64,000 bases of DNA from Odontocerum albicorne (GCA_949825065.1 OX463846.1:947778-1011777), one strand, 5' to 3'. Numbered from the stretch's first letter, positions 22,974 through 33,690 are shown. Made by a program: numbers and translations. The notes: generated by a model not told the origin, from the sequence alone.

Positions 22974-23990
22974 CAAGCACGCTAACTAATACCTAGTTGG
23001 GTTGGGAAATTAAATACCAAGCACGCTAACTAATACCTATCTGGGATGGGAAATTAAATACCAAGCACGCCTACTAATAACTAGCTGGGATGGGAAATTA
23101 AATACCAAGCACGCTAACTAATACCTAGCTGAGATGGGAAATGTAATACCAAGCACGCTAACTGATACCTAGCTGAAATGGGAAATTTAATACCAAGCAC
23201 GCTAACTAATACCTAGCTGGGATGGGAAATTTAATACCAAGCACGCTAACTAATGCCTAGCTGAGATGGGAAATGTAATACCAAGCACGCTAACTGATAC
23301 CTAGCTGAAATGGGAAATTTAATACCAAGCACGCTAACTAATACCTAGCTGAGATGGGAAATTTAATACCAAGCACGCTAACTAATACCTAGCTGGGATG
23401 GAAAATTAAATACCAAGCACGCTAACTAATACCTAGCTGAGATGGGAAATGTAATACCAAGCACGCTAACTGATACCTAGCTGAAATGGGAAATTTAATA
23501 CCAAGCACGCTAACTAATACCTAGCTGGGATGGGAAATTTAATACCAAGCACGCTAACTAATGCCTAGCTGAGATGGGAAATGTAATACCAAGCACGCTA
23601 ACTGATACCTAGCTGAAATGGGAAATTTAATACCAAGCACGCTAACTAATACCTAGCTGAGATGGGAAATTTAATACCAAGCACGCTAACTAATACCTAG
23701 CTGGGATGGAAAATTAAATACCAAGCACGCTAACTAATACCTAGCTGAGATGGGAAATGTAATACCAAGCACGCTAACTAATACCTAGCTGAGATGGGAA
23801 ATGTAATACCAAGCACGCTAACTGATACCTAGCTGAAATGGGAAATTTAATACCAAGCACGCTAACTAATACCCAGCTGGGATGGGAAATCAAATACCAA
23901 GCACGCTAATTAATACCTAGCTGGGAAGCACGCTAACTAATACCTTGCTGGGATGTGAAATTAAATACCAAGTACGCTAACTGATAGATA
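22974..23990. repeat. 44-bp satellite with a 308-bp higher-order repeat
   Basis: About 23 units of GCTAACTAATACCTAGCTGG plus 24 bases ending CCAAGCAC. Diagnostic variants recur seven units apart: the ACTGATACC variant lies at about 23162 and 23471 and at about 23293 and 23601 (308-309 bp), and the GGAAAATTAAAT variant at about 23400 and 23708. A heptamer block was therefore duplicated as a unit. Confidence 0.92.
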
Positions 23991-24721
23991 GATACAAATA
24001 CCTCTCTATCCAATAACGTATTTGTAAATTTCTCAATCAACTTTCAACAAAAATCTGACGTTTTTTTAACTGTTTACGCCACATCACATATGTTCACTTG
24101 TTATGTTCATCCTTTGTTCCTGCGTCAAATTTGATGATTAATTTCCCGACACAAGCTGAATGTGGTTTTCATAATAATAATAATAATAACTAACACGTTC
24201 GTATTATCGCAAAAGATTGAAGAGAAAATTCTTAATAAAAATATAAATCCAAGTCAGGGGGAACTCCCGGCGCTAGCACTAAACTTCGCATTAGGTAATT
24301 TTCGATTGGCTTAAGTCAGGAGTATGGAACCCGCGGCATTGCAGGCCATTAAGTGCAGTCTTTTGAATGAATCCAAATTTGGCTGAATAAATACTTGTAT
24401 TTTTATGAATGTATTTTTGTCCATCTTTTATTATGTTTGTTTTAATCCTAAAATAAACATAATTAAGTTAGCGAAAAGTAAAAGAATTCAATACTTTCTT
24501 GCGAATCTAAATTCTCCTACATGACCTAACTCAAGACGCCCTTAAGGTCACAAATTATAGATACACATCTAGACGATCAGCTGAAACTACGGACCTCCAT
24601 GCTGCAACCAGATATTCAAAATTCTTTTCTACAAAAACTAGTCACAACAAGGTCATTAAAAAGTTAGCTTAATTTAGAATTTACAAACTTTTTCTAATTT
24701 ATATTTCTGTTACGTCAAAAT
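23991..24721. other. Unassigned sequence
   Basis: Includes a short AAT-type microsatellite at about 24172-24188. No coding or element signal. Confidence 0.35.
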
Positions 24722-24727
24722 AAACCG

Positions 24728-24935
24728 ACCTCTTCCGTGACCTAGTTGAGATCCGGAGGTTGTGGGTTCAAATCCTGCTGGAAACAATTTTTTTCAAAAA
24801 GGTTTCCAGTATAGTTTACATGTAAGGCCTCTTTAATATATTTCTGATTGATTGGAAGTGATAACCATATGGCAATAAGCCCGCCAGGCTGTAATGTATA
24901 CAACGAAAGTGTAATATAATACAATACTATAGATT
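24728..24935 (+). mobile_element. SINE1, plus-strand copy
   Basis: tRNA-related head (GACCTCTTCCGTGACCTAGT) with a B-box-like GGGTTCAAATCC at 24764-24775, though the spacer before it is shortened. A body follows, and then the tail GGCAATAAGCCCGCCAG (24871-24887) and a CAACGAAAGTGTAATA end. The 17-base tail word is identical to that in LINE-B at 34145-34161, pointing to LINE-B as its mobilising partner. Confidence 0.85.
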
Positions 24936-24938
24936 AAG

Positions 24939-25055
24939 CCAAAAATAAATCGGCAAACGTCGACAATAAAATAAATCGGCAAACATCGGCAATAAAATAA
25001 ATCGGCAAACGTCGACAATAAAATAAATCGACAAACGTCAACAATAAAACTAATT
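24939..25055. repeat. 26-bp tandem repeat (about 4.5 copies)
   Basis: Units AATAAAATAAATCGGCAAAC plus GTCGAC start at 24965 and 24991. The array directly follows the SINE1 tail, so it may have grown from it. Confidence 0.85.
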
Positions 25056-25887
25056 TGTGTCTTAATTGATTTTAAGCCCAATTATTGTAGATTACATTAT
25101 TTAGTATTATATTTAGTATAGAAATAAGATTTTTACAAAATAATGTACGAGTATATTTTGAAGTTCACCTAATTGAAGGTTCTTGAATGCGGTCTTATTA
25201 GCTTAAAGCTTACTTAATGCGGCCTTCTAACATGAAAAGGTTCCCCTCCCCTGGTTTAAGTTCTCGTTGATCAATGTTCAGCTTGGGAAACATTTCACTA
25301 AAGAGAATAACTTAGTTAGCGATACAACACAGAACGCAAAACATTTCACTATGAAAATTTGAATTAAAATATACCCTTAAAAAAATTATTTCGCTCTCTT
25401 ACTTAAGTGTCTTTCTTTTGAAATTAATCGTATTTTTATGATAAGAGTCGAATCGCAACCGAAAAAAAAACTCAGTCGATCGATATTATATTCAAATTAT
25501 CCGAAATATTCTGTGTACATTTTTAATCTCTTCAGACCTGAATTAATTCTTAGGTTTTGAAAAATATTCTTGTTTATGAGCGCATTATTTACACTAAATG
25601 TAACATTGTGTCGTATTAGTTTAGATAGATGGCGCTCGAAACGTTCAAAGTCGATAATACAATATCGACTATTATCATTAGGAATAAAAATATACCATTA
25701 AATGGTTTACAAAGTGCATATGAAATATACATACCCATTATAATGGACGCCAGGTCTGAAGAGGCTAAGTGAACTTTTAAAACAATTTCGTGTCCGGAAC
25801 ATCTATCATGCCACGTATTTTCAGTAGGAGGTAACAAAGAAGGCAACGATCAGGTCCTGCCCAGAGCATGTAGTCCAAATTTATTTT
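25056..25887. other. Unassigned sequence
   Basis: TACGAGTA lies at 25146-25153. Short unrecognised frames only. Confidence 0.35.
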
Positions 25888-25980
25888 CGAACAAACCTGC
25901 ACATGTTGTGAACGAACCTGCACATGTTGTGAACGAACCTGCACATGTTGTGAACGAACAAACCTGCACGTGTTGTGAGT
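25888..25980. repeat. 21-bp tandem repeat
   Basis: Four copies of AACCTGCACATGTTGTGAACG with small changes. Confidence 0.85.
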
Positions 25981-26067
25981 TCTGTATATCCCCACAATCA
26001 CATTCAGTGCAGCTTTTGTTTAATTACAGATTCCTGGTGGTGTTAAGAAATTAAGAATATTCAGGGA

Positions 26068-26140
26068 TTATTTATTTATGATGCCCGCCCATTCAAAACA
26101 TTATTTATTTACGATGCCCGCACATTCAAAACATTATCGT
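26068..26140. repeat. 36-bp direct duplication
   Basis: Two copies of TTATTTATTTA(T/C)GATGCCCG plus CATTCAAAACA. Confidence 0.8.
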
Positions 26141-26162
26141 ATTCCCTACACAGTCCCCAACC

Positions 26163-26312
26163 CGAATGTTTACCGTTAGAAGCGTGTATGTCGGTACCAG
26201 TATAAACAGAATTCAGTCTTGTTTGTGCTCCCTTGATGATAATGTGAAAGCCTTGAAACCTTAGGCTTATACCGTTACAAAAAGTGGAATAAAAAGTGTT
26301 TCAATTGTATAA
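26163..26312. mobile_element. FB1 right half
   Basis: Only the right-arm side is present: ACCCGAATGTTTACCGTTAG through GATGATAATGTGAAAGCCTT to TACAAAAAGTGGAATAAAAA. The inverted left arm is missing. A SINE2 fragment follows at once. Confidence 0.65.
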
Positions 26313-26317
26313 TACAA

Positions 26318-26400
26318 TAAAAAGGATAATTTTGTATAGCGCCATTAAGAGAGCAAACTCTCATCAAAAGAGCTCCACTTCGAAACTGAAGCCCAATATT
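26318..26400 (-). mobile_element. SINE2 fragment
   Basis: Contains GGATAATTTTGTATAGCGCC and AAGAGAGCAAACTC, the conserved end of SINE2 (compare 28290 and 49190). The rest is absent. Confidence 0.6.
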
Positions 26401-26449
26401 ACTAAACAAATCACGTTTGACAGCTATAGCATCGCCTGAGCAAATCACG

Positions 26450-26660
26450 TATTACACTTTACATGTACACCGCACAACCCTGTGGGATTACTGCCATGTG
26501 GCAACTTCTTCCAATGAACTAAAAAGATGCTTATGAGCCCTTTAGTGAAAATCACACTGAAAACATTTCTTTTTTTTAAATCGGGTTTCCAATAGGAATC
26601 GAACCCGCAACTTCCGGGTCAGAAGACAGGTTTCTTACCAACTAGGCCAAGAATTCACAA
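26450..26660 (-). mobile_element. SINE1, full minus-strand copy
   Basis: Minus strand: head TTGGCCTAGTTGGTAAGAAA, B-box-like GGGTTCGATTCC (26595-26606 on the plus strand), body with TTTCAGTGTGATTTTC, then a degraded tail (CATGGCAGTAATCCCACAGG). This copy has both A-box-like and B-box-like regions, so it is the best view of the tRNA-derived head. The tail is more diverged than in the copy at 24728. Confidence 0.85.
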
Positions 26661-26734
26661 TGATTTCGAGACAAGCGCAGCTGTCGTCTTTAGAGCTCGT
26701 TCAAATTCGTATACAATATTTCTTATAAGTGCTT

Positions 26735-26925
26735 TATGAAAAAAAAAAAAAAAAAGGTGCCAGAGATCACGATCAAGCTTTTTGTAAACCGTAAAAAAGG
26801 TGGTGGAGCGCTACTCTAATGCGCTTCACCGCAAAAAAGGTGCCGGAGCTTACTTCTTGTCAAGCTTTTTGTATGCCGTAAAAAAGGTGGTGGAGCGCCG
26901 CACCACCGCAAAAAAAAAACAACAC
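26735..26925. repeat. Diverged tandem duplication with AAAAAAGGTG motifs
   Basis: Two copies of about 90-100 bp, each containing AAAAGGTGCC(A/G)GAG, CAAGCTTTTTGTA and AAAAAAGGTGGTGGAGCGC. The source is not known. Confidence 0.65.
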
Positions 26926-27452
26926 TGGTTATAACTGACATTAATTCTAAACTAATGCTTATTGAAATAATATATGTAGCTTAAAATTAAAAAAAAATCA
27001 AATTAAGATATAAATAGTCTCTTCCCTTCTTTCAAAAAAATATTTTCAAATAATTCAATTAACATCTTGGTTTAGGATTTCAATGGGACAATTCCTCGCC
27101 TGAAAATAGTGGTGAGCACCTGCCACCTCTCATCTTCCCTCGGGGTCCGAACAATGGAATGAAAGATCGAGCAATTCACGAGAGAATCGAGGTTTCCCTT
27201 CTGCTCTTTATGAATGAACCTCTTTTTAACGATGGAGGAATCGTAACTTCCCTAACGCATCTTTTTATCACGTTCTGAAGCAAAAAGAGCTTTTCATTTT
27301 TCTGAACAAGACAGAAAATTTGTGAAAAATAGAATTCAAAGGCTGGAAAGGGGTGTTCAAATTTTGTTGTATTTTTATTGTCGTTTGTTTTTTTTATGAA
27401 ACGAGAATTCAAGATGTTAACAAGAATGATAAAAATGTAATTTCGATAATAC
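26926..27452. other. Unassigned sequence
   Basis: A somewhat GC-richer patch at 27090-27250 has no supported product. Confidence 0.35.
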
Positions 27453-27454
27453 GA

Positions 27455-27680
27455 TAATGGCGATAGAGAAGCGTGAAAGTGATGGCGATAGAGAAACGTG
27501 AAAGTGGTTGCGATAGAGAAGCGTGAAAGTGATGGCGATATAGAAGCGTGAAAGTGATGGCGATAGAGAAGCGTGAAAGTGATGGCGATAGCGAAGCGTG
27601 AAAGTGATGGCGATAGAGACGCGTGAAAGTGATGGCAATAGAGAAGCGTGAAAGTGATGGCGTAAGAGAAGCGTGAAAAA
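27455..27680. repeat. 25-bp minisatellite
   Basis: About nine units of GCGATAGAGAAGCGTGAAAG plus TGATG, with starts at 27485, 27510 and 27535. Minus-strand frames through it are by-products. Confidence 0.9.
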
Positions 27681-27689
27681 ATTATATTT

Positions 27690-28260
27690 TGGTGTTCAAA
27701 GGAAGCTAAGAGCATGTTGAAAAGCTCTTCTAGTTAGATAGTGTTTTCTCAGATGATGGAAGAATAACGAAGGATATTGAACAGCGCATAGTAATAGGAA
27801 ACAAATCCGATGGACACTAAAATATATATACTCGACCCGGGTTGTATCAAAATCTGCTGAGATAAAAGTTCTTAAAAGTATTTTAGTATCAACTTTTGAA
27901 AATGTTGTAGAAATGCATGCACTTACGTGTACGTGGGGTGAAATGTATAACAGATTATGGAATGAAGTGATCAGGAATGGATGGGAATTTAAAGCTAATG
28001 CATTCATTAAGTTAAAGAAAAGCACTCTGAGATGGTTTGGACACGTAGAATGGATAAATAAAGTAGTTGAAGTAGTAGACTGAGTAGAAGACGTCGTAGA
28101 GGAAGATCAAGGAAAGGACGGTTGGATCAAGTGAATGGTATTTCGAAAGAAGGAAATTATAATAAAGAATTAAATAACTCCTAAGAGCTGTACGTAAAAG
28201 ATATGCGACGTAGATTGGAAAGTCTAGTAAAGGTATTTCCACTCTACTCAACATGATAGG
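27690..28260 (+). mobile_element. LINE-C, longer degraded fragment
   Basis: Plus-strand frames resemble the LINE-C region before the tail: FSDDGRITKDIEQRIVIGNK, then LRWFGHVEWINK, then a stretch like 'VEEDQGKDGWIK'. Stops and shifts are frequent. It extends further 5' than the copies at 22180, so the two could be aligned to extend the family. It stops directly before a SINE2 copy. Confidence 0.65.
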
Positions 28261-28289
28261 GAAACAGCGTGATGATATGTATAATGATG

Positions 28290-29015
28290 ATAAAAGGATA
28301 ATTTATATAGCGCCGTTTAGAGAGCAAACTATTCTCAAGTGAGCTCTAACTCGGATATCGAACCCACTATTATTGGCGGGTTAAAAATTGTACAAAATAA
28401 AAAATAAATGAAGTGTAACGATAAGCAGGTGGTATATCATGTACTTTATTGTAACAATAAGAAGGTGGTACATCATGTACTTTATTGTAACGATAGGAAG
28501 GTGGTACATCATGTATTTTATTGTAACGATAGGAAGGTGGTACATCATGTACTTTATTGTAACGATAGGAAGGTGGTACATCATGTACTTTATTGTAACG
28601 ATAGGAAGGTGGTACACCATGTACTTTATTGTAACGATAGGAAGGTGGTACATCATGTTCTTTATTGTAACGATAGGAAGGTGGTACATCATGTACTTTA
28701 TTGTAACGATAGGAAGGTGGTACATCATGTACTTTATTGTAACGATAGGAAGGTGGTACATCATGTACTTTATTGTTACGATTGGAAGGTGGTACATCAT
28801 GTACTTTATTGTAACGATAGGAAGGTGGTACATCATGTACTTTATTGTAACGATAGGAAGGTGGTACATCATATACTTTATTGGGATTTGCATGTTTAGA
28901 AAAACGTATTTGTTAGGAAAATCGCAGAAACTTACCAAGAGAAAATGAACTATGAAAAACTTTTGTAGATGTTTCGATATGTGATTGTAGCATTTTCAGT
29001 TTTATATGGAGTGCA
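28290..29015 (-). mobile_element. SINE2 copy carrying a 36-bp array
   Basis: Left part (28290-28378) has TATATAGCGCCGTTTAGAGA and ATATCGAACCCACTATTAT. The right part (28870-29015) has GTTTAGAAAAACGTATTTGT and AGATGTTTCGATATGTGATT. Between them the SINE word ATAGGAAGGTGG has been amplified into the array at 28425-28880. Compare the unexpanded copies at 16066 and 50880. Confidence 0.75.
28425..28880. repeat. 36-bp minisatellite derived from SINE2
   Basis: About 12.5 units of GGTGGTACATCATGTACTTT plus ATTGTAACGATAGGAA. Frames of 163-185 codons are open on both strands only because the period is 12 codons. The unit contains the palindrome GTACATCATGTAC, so each copy can form a small hairpin. Confidence 0.92.
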
Positions 29016-29029
29016 GTGTATGTATGTAA

Positions 29030-29205
29030 ATAAATAAAAGACAATGTAGACCAAGGTAATACTTTCAGCTGAGGGTAAACCGTGTAGGAAATAGAAAAGC
29101 ATATGTGACGAGATATAGGGTTTTGAAAGAAGCAAAGAAGTATAGGATTTGTCTTCTCTGTCTACCCTGAAAAGGAGATGGCGTAATGTTGTGTTATTAC
29201 GGTTC
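29030..29205 (+). mobile_element. LINE-C 3' end fragment
   Basis: Ends with TTCTCTGTCTACCCTGAAAA, the same 3' region as TCTCTGCCTACTCTGACAGG at 22945. Upstream, only the region near GACCAAGGTAATAC is recognisable. Confidence 0.55.
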
Positions 29206-29540
29206 ATTACTTGTATACACAGTTTTACTTTTCTCTTGATATTTAAAAATAAAGCATCAAATTATCCGGAAAATAAAAACGCAAAGTAAATACGGGAGAA
29301 AAATTACCATACAAAGCGGGGGTGCTTATTTCTGCGAGGGTTACACAAGTATGACGAGAAATTTTAATATCACAATATATGGGGATGAAAAGGGGAAGAA
29401 TTGAACATAAATACCGAGTCAAATACACAACATCGAGGTTCAGCTGGGGACGCAAATGAGCTTTTTTAAATTTTATTACTTATACAAAGTCATTAAAAAC
29501 TGCGCGTATACTGTACAGTTTTACAATTTCGTTGTATGTC

Positions 29541-29745
29541 ATTTATAGTTAAGGCATTAACAATGTGGAGGTTTAAATGTATTGTCATTTTTTTTATCAA
29601 AAACCCTACCGGTTTCAAGGTTTTCACCTCATCATCAAGACATCTTGTTTGTGCTTCCCTGATGGTGAGGGAAAACCCTTGAAACCGGCAGGGTTATACC
29701 ATTACATAAAGTGGAATAAACAGTGTGTGATGAAACAAATATTTA
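29541..29745. mobile_element. Foldback element FB1, short copy
   Basis: Left end CATTTATAGTTAAGGCATTA, arm ACCCTACCGGTTTCAAGG, loop with GACATCTTGTTTGTGC, and inverted arm CCTTGAAACCGGCAGGGTTA ending in GTGGAATAAACAG. Part of the left arm is deleted. Confidence 0.7.
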
Positions 29746-29789
29746 TTTTGTTTATTTACTTGACATGATGATGGTGGTGGAGACATTCC

Positions 29790-30210
29790 CAACATGATGG
29801 CTACATTGCCAATTCTTGTGAACGGCGTCGATGAGAGGTGCACGGACGATCACCAACACTCTGCCTCACTGCATCAATCTTTTCTGCCATACGTTGGCTA
29901 CGTTGTTGCCCAGACTTTGCTTTATTTTCCAGTGTATGCAATTTTTCAAAATTATTCATTACACGCTGAATGGTTGACTTGCTTGGCACATTATTAAAAT
30001 AAAAAAAACACGCAATCATCTTCGCGTATTCAAAATTGAACAATTATTTAAATAAAATGTGTTAATAACTTCCACACGTTGTTGCGGAGCTAGATGCTCC
30101 AAAATAAGTTGTTATCGACCACTCTCCACGACTGTTAAATATGAATTGACAAATAATAGCCAAATCAAAATGGCGGTCACACAAAATCGGCCTGATACGT
30201 AAAACGCACC
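29790..30210 (-). mobile_element. DUF4817-type transposase N-terminal remnant
   Basis: The minus strand reads (frame 29801-30043) PSKSTIQRVMNNFEKLHTLE, KSGQQRSQRMAEKIDAVRQS and PCTSHRRRSQELA. This is the helix-turn-helix N-terminal region of a transposase family common in insects (often labelled DUF4817), distantly related to Tc1/mariner and IS630. The upstream noncoding part reaches a GTGCGTTTTACGTATCAGG-type end near 30210. No catalytic DDE domain follows, so it is a truncated, nonfunctional copy. Confidence 0.7.
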
Positions 30211-30224
30211 CTGTATATTGCATT

Positions 30225-30986
30225 GTAATAGTCTCTCGTTGTGTACAGTACAAACTGGCGGGCTTATTGCCATATGACAATATTTTCTTCTTCTTTCTGG
30301 CACTGTCGCAACTCATTGCCTAGGTAGGATGTTGGGGTCAGCTCTTCTCGTTCTCAGGCTGTATATTCTTCGGTTCTGGGTGTTGCTTTCATCTAGGCCG
30401 TTTTTCTGCAGGATTTTGGAGCATTGAATCATCCAGAAGTTCTTTAGTCTTCCTCTGGACGGCTCTTGAGGAAGATCCACAGACATTGCCTGATTTACAG
30501 TATGGTCTGATGGTCTCCGTCTTATGTGCCCGTACCATCTCAGCTGTCGCTCTTCCAGCTTACTATTTATGTCAGTGACCCCCAGGTACCCACAAATGCG
30601 TGAGCTCTTAATTGTATATTTCAGTGATACTCCTGCCGACCACCTAAGCATTCGCTTTTCTGCTGTTTCAAGTTGCCTGAGTGTTCAAGTGTTCTATACA
30701 TAATTGCGGATCTACCAATAGTCTGGTATAGCTCTCCTTTCAGTTTTATAGGCATTTTTGGGTCACACAAGACTCCTGTTACCGATCTGAATTTCATCCA
30801 TCCCACACTTATTCTATGGTCAACATATGACAATATATTCAAATGAACTAGAAACATGTTCAAGAGGCCTTATGTAAAGACTAGACAGGAATCGTTTTAA
30901 AGAAAATATGGATTCCAACGGGGATCGAATCTGCAACCCCCGAGTTGGGAGGCTTGTAAATGTCTTACCAACTAGGCCACAGAGGT
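30225..30986 (-). mobile_element. SINE1 copy split by LINE-A
   Basis: SINE1 occupies 30225-30287 (tail, with CAAACTGGCGGGCTTATTGC on the plus strand) and 30824-30986 (body and tRNA-like head, B-box-like region at 30920-30934, head ending TTACCAACTAGGCCACAGAG). LINE-A lies between. Joined, the two pieces give a complete SINE1 order, so this is a nested insertion and not a chimeric transcript. Confidence 0.88.
30288..30823 (-). mobile_element. LINE-A, 5'-truncated copy inside SINE1
   Basis: Minus strand: HRISVGWMKFRSVTGVLCD, MPIKLKGELYQTI, LEERQLRWYGHIRRRPSD, then SLRTRRADPN and the AGAAAGAAGAAG end. It is flanked by CATATGACAATATTTTC (30271-30287) and CATATGACAATATATTC (30824-30840), a 17-bp target duplication with one mismatch. 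The frame is shifted in the middle. Confidence 0.9.
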
Positions 30987-31027
30987 TATATAATATATCA
31001 TTTATCTTTAGAAACGTTAATTTAAAT

Positions 31028-31324
31028 CAGTAATTCCCCAAGTGGGCGCTAAGGTTCAAGTGTCATGGGGAACGCTGGAAGGCAAGAAAGTGGATGGGAG
31101 GTGGTAGGTTGGTGAAAAGGGGAAAAGAATAAAAATGAATACCACGAATAAAGTCGTATGCTAGAAAAGTTAGTTTTAATTTTTTTGTTAATTAAAGAAT
31201 TCCATTTATTTACATAAATAGTTAAATCACAATTAAATCTACATAAATTAATTTTGAAATAATGGGCGCTGGGGAAATTTATGCTCTGAAAGGGGGTGGT
31301 AGTCCGAAAAAGTGGGAAACACTA
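31028..31324. mobile_element. Probable hAT-type MITE (297 bp)
   Basis: Starts CAGTAATTCCCCAAGTGGGC and ends AAAAAGTGGGAAACACTA. Inverted similarity is clear but imperfect. Flanks ATTTAAAT and ATCAAAAT agree at 6 of 8 positions. GGGCGCT occurs near both ends. An older insertion than the copies at 4004 and 50449. Confidence 0.65.
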
Positions 31325-31879
31325 ATCAAAATAAGTTTACATTTCATCCTCCCTAGTATCGTAATAATATTTTCAACATATCAGAAATTCACTAAAAGCC
31401 ATCGATGTGTATTAATTTGATAGAAACAATATGTTTAGCTGCTAGACACGATACAAAAATCGCATACAATTTCCTGTGCAAGTATTTAAGGCCATTTATT
31501 TCTACAACAATTTATTTTAGTTAATGTTATTGCCTGACTAGTCCACCTACAGTATTAGCTGGGACGACCAAGGTCTGAGTGAATGTGATGGAATACAAGT
31601 AGCCTGAACGAGTGGACTTGTTTTCGCTAAATAATAAGTGTAAGAATTGTTATCTAGTTATAAGTAGTATGTAGGTCTTAATTATTTCTAAGATCTCATA
31701 TATTAAGATTGAATAAATAAAATAAAATGATATGTAGGAAAATAAGATTAAGAAAGTTCATAAATAAGATTAGTTAAGTAATAAATTTGTATATAAGTAA
31801 AGCCTTGACAAATGTTTGTACAATAATTTACTTTGTTTAATAAAAAAAAAAAAAAGTTATTGTTATTTGGAGTTCCACT
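31325..31879. other. Unassigned sequence
   Basis: Ends in an A-run (31842-31855) followed by a short T-rich tract. No recognisable element head. It could be the 3' tail of an unknown retroelement. Confidence 0.35.
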
Positions 31880-32095
31880 CATATTTTTATTGTATTACAC
31901 TTTCGTTGAATACAATACAGTCTGGGGTGCTTATTGTCATTTAACAATCTCTTCCAATCATACAAAAAATGTTGAAGAAGCCTTAAGAGGAAAGTCAGAC
32001 TAGAAACCTTTTAAAACAAAAATAGACCATGGGAAATTAAACCCTCAATCTTCGGGTTGAAACCCCGGAGACTGCGGGTTAACATTTCGTTATAA
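31880..32095 (-). mobile_element. SINE1 copy, head truncated
   Basis: Tail CAGTCTGGGGTGCTTATTGT and CAATCTCTTCCAATCA, then body GACTAGAAACC. The head region shows TCAATCTTCGGGTTGAAACC but loses the tRNA-like start and runs into FB2. Confidence 0.7.
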
Positions 32096-32099
32096 TTTT

Positions 32100-33185
32100 A
32101 TTAATTAAGAATTATTTCAATATTTAACAATAAATTACTTTGCTACCCCACTAATTACATTAATTCCCGATACACATGTTTCTACCTTCTATCCCGAGGC
32201 TCTCTTCAGGAAGATTGATCCTAGTGTATTATGAGACCAGTTCTTATATCAAACTGGTGTCATGTTATTGTCAAAAAATAATATGACACCAGTCATACGA
32301 CATATAAACACTGCTCTCATATCGAACAGGAATCATTCCGCTTGAAGAGAACCTCTGCATAGAAGGTAGAAACACACGGTGGGTGAATTATTGTAATTTG
32401 TTGTTAAAGGGATATTCTAGTCTAGAAATTTGAAAATAATTTTTTTTTGCATAATATTAAAGTTTAGACCTTTAAAATATGTTCTCAAAAGAATTTTTTT
32501 TTAATTCTGAATATTTACGAAGTTATAGCTATAAATGAGACAGAAATCAAGCCGCATCTGTATGACTCCGACAATAATCTCAAAACTTTGAACGCGTTTT
32601 TCTCGAAAACTACTTTTTTCAACCTGGTCGACATAAAATCTCAAGTTTTATTCAACAAATTGCCTTCAAATTTGGTATAAAACTTTAATAAATATTTTTA
32701 TATCGTCCCTACTTTCATCAAAATAATTTTTCTAATTATTTAAAAAAAAATTAATATATGAAAAAAGGGTAAAAAAAAATTAAAAAAATCAGACAACCGC
32801 AATTTTACGATTTTTCATCTTTGGTACGAACTATAACGACATTATTTTTCATTAAGAAACTGTGTATGATTTTTGTTTCAAGTTTACAAAAGTGCTTCAA
32901 TCATGTCGATCAGTTTACCCCTTTTTTTTTACGAAACGATATAACAGCTGATAACATCTTGAATTTTACATTTTTTTTACAAAAATTTTTTTGTACATTC
33001 TCAAATCATCAATAAAAAAACTGTAAAAAATGCATGCGAAAATGTTTTTAGTTTTTTTTTTTATTAAGTCTTAAAAGACGCCCGAAATTCACGCCTCTAA
33101 AGTAACATAACATAGAATAGCCCCTTAAATATTCTAATATTTCCACAAAGTTAAAACCGAAAACCTTGACGAATTTCATTTCCTT
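32100..33185. mobile_element. Foldback element FB2 containing a TTAA element
   Basis: The left arm (about 32110-32270: ACAATAAATTACTTTG, ACACATGTTTCTACCTTCTA, CGAGGCTCTCTTCAGGAAG) returns inverted at 32283-32407 (GACACCAGTCATACGAC, GAACCTCTGCATAGAAGG, GTAATTTGTTGTTAA). It continues at 33125-33185 (TTAAATATTCTAATATTTCC, ACAAAGTTAAAACCGAAA). The TTAA element at 32404-33128 sits within the terminal part of the right arm. Confidence 0.75.
32404..33128. mobile_element. TTAA-flanked nonautonomous element nested in FB2
   Basis: Bounded by TTAA at 32404-32407 and 33125-33128. The left end reads AGGGATATTCTAGTC and the right reads CATAGAATAGCCCC, inverted with a few changes. Removing it restores the FB2 arm as GTTAAATATT. 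A related truncated copy is at 35985-36235. TTAA specificity suggests a piggyBac-like mover. No transposase remains. Confidence 0.75.
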
Positions 33186-33690
33186 TTATTTTTAAAATAT
33201 GTAATGGTTAATTTTAAACATATTTTTTACTCAAAAACATCTTATTTTCAGTATGGTCGTTATGTACTTATGTATTTTATTTCTGTCGGTATAATGTAAG
33301 CCTTGTGGTGGTAATGTTGCCCTATCTCCCGTGTCGGCTTTTTATCCATATCGGCCATTCGGCTTTTTGTGCTAAACCCATCTTACGGTGTTCATGGTTT
33401 AACTTTTTTTTTTAAACGTCCTATTAAGAGTTTTATTCAGAGTTTCAAAGGCGAATATGACATTGTGACGCGAGTAGTTAACTTAAGTAAGATTTACGAG
33501 CAAAAACATGGCAATTACCCATAATAATGACGTTACTTTGTCGCTTAATAGGTTAAGGGTAGTTATGGGTAGTGCCATTCTATACAGGGGGGTTTGTTTC
33601 CTTCAATCGCGGGATTGTGTCAAGAAGTTATCAAAAATAATCTACATTTAATTCCTGAAGAATTATCCTGAAAACTACTGTGAACAAATG
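33186..33690. other. Unassigned sequence
   Basis: No feature I can support. Contains T-runs and one GGGGGG tract near 33588. Confidence 0.35.

Noticed and set aside
22974..23990. Possible CRISPR array (regular repeats)
   Set aside because: Units follow each other without unique spacers, and the window is eukaryotic.
24728..24800. Functional tRNA gene
   Set aside because: Only a B-box-like region and a partial head. The rest does not fold into a cloverleaf, and the SINE body and tail follow. The same holds for 26595, 30925 and 50830.
28381..28948. Frames of 163-185 codons on both strands
   Set aside because: By-product of a 36-bp repeat that grew inside SINE2.
30220..30300. LINE-A also ending in the SINE1 tail
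   Set aside because: At first the tail seemed to follow the LINE-A 3' end directly. The 17-bp duplication shows that it belongs to the SINE1 into which LINE-A inserted.
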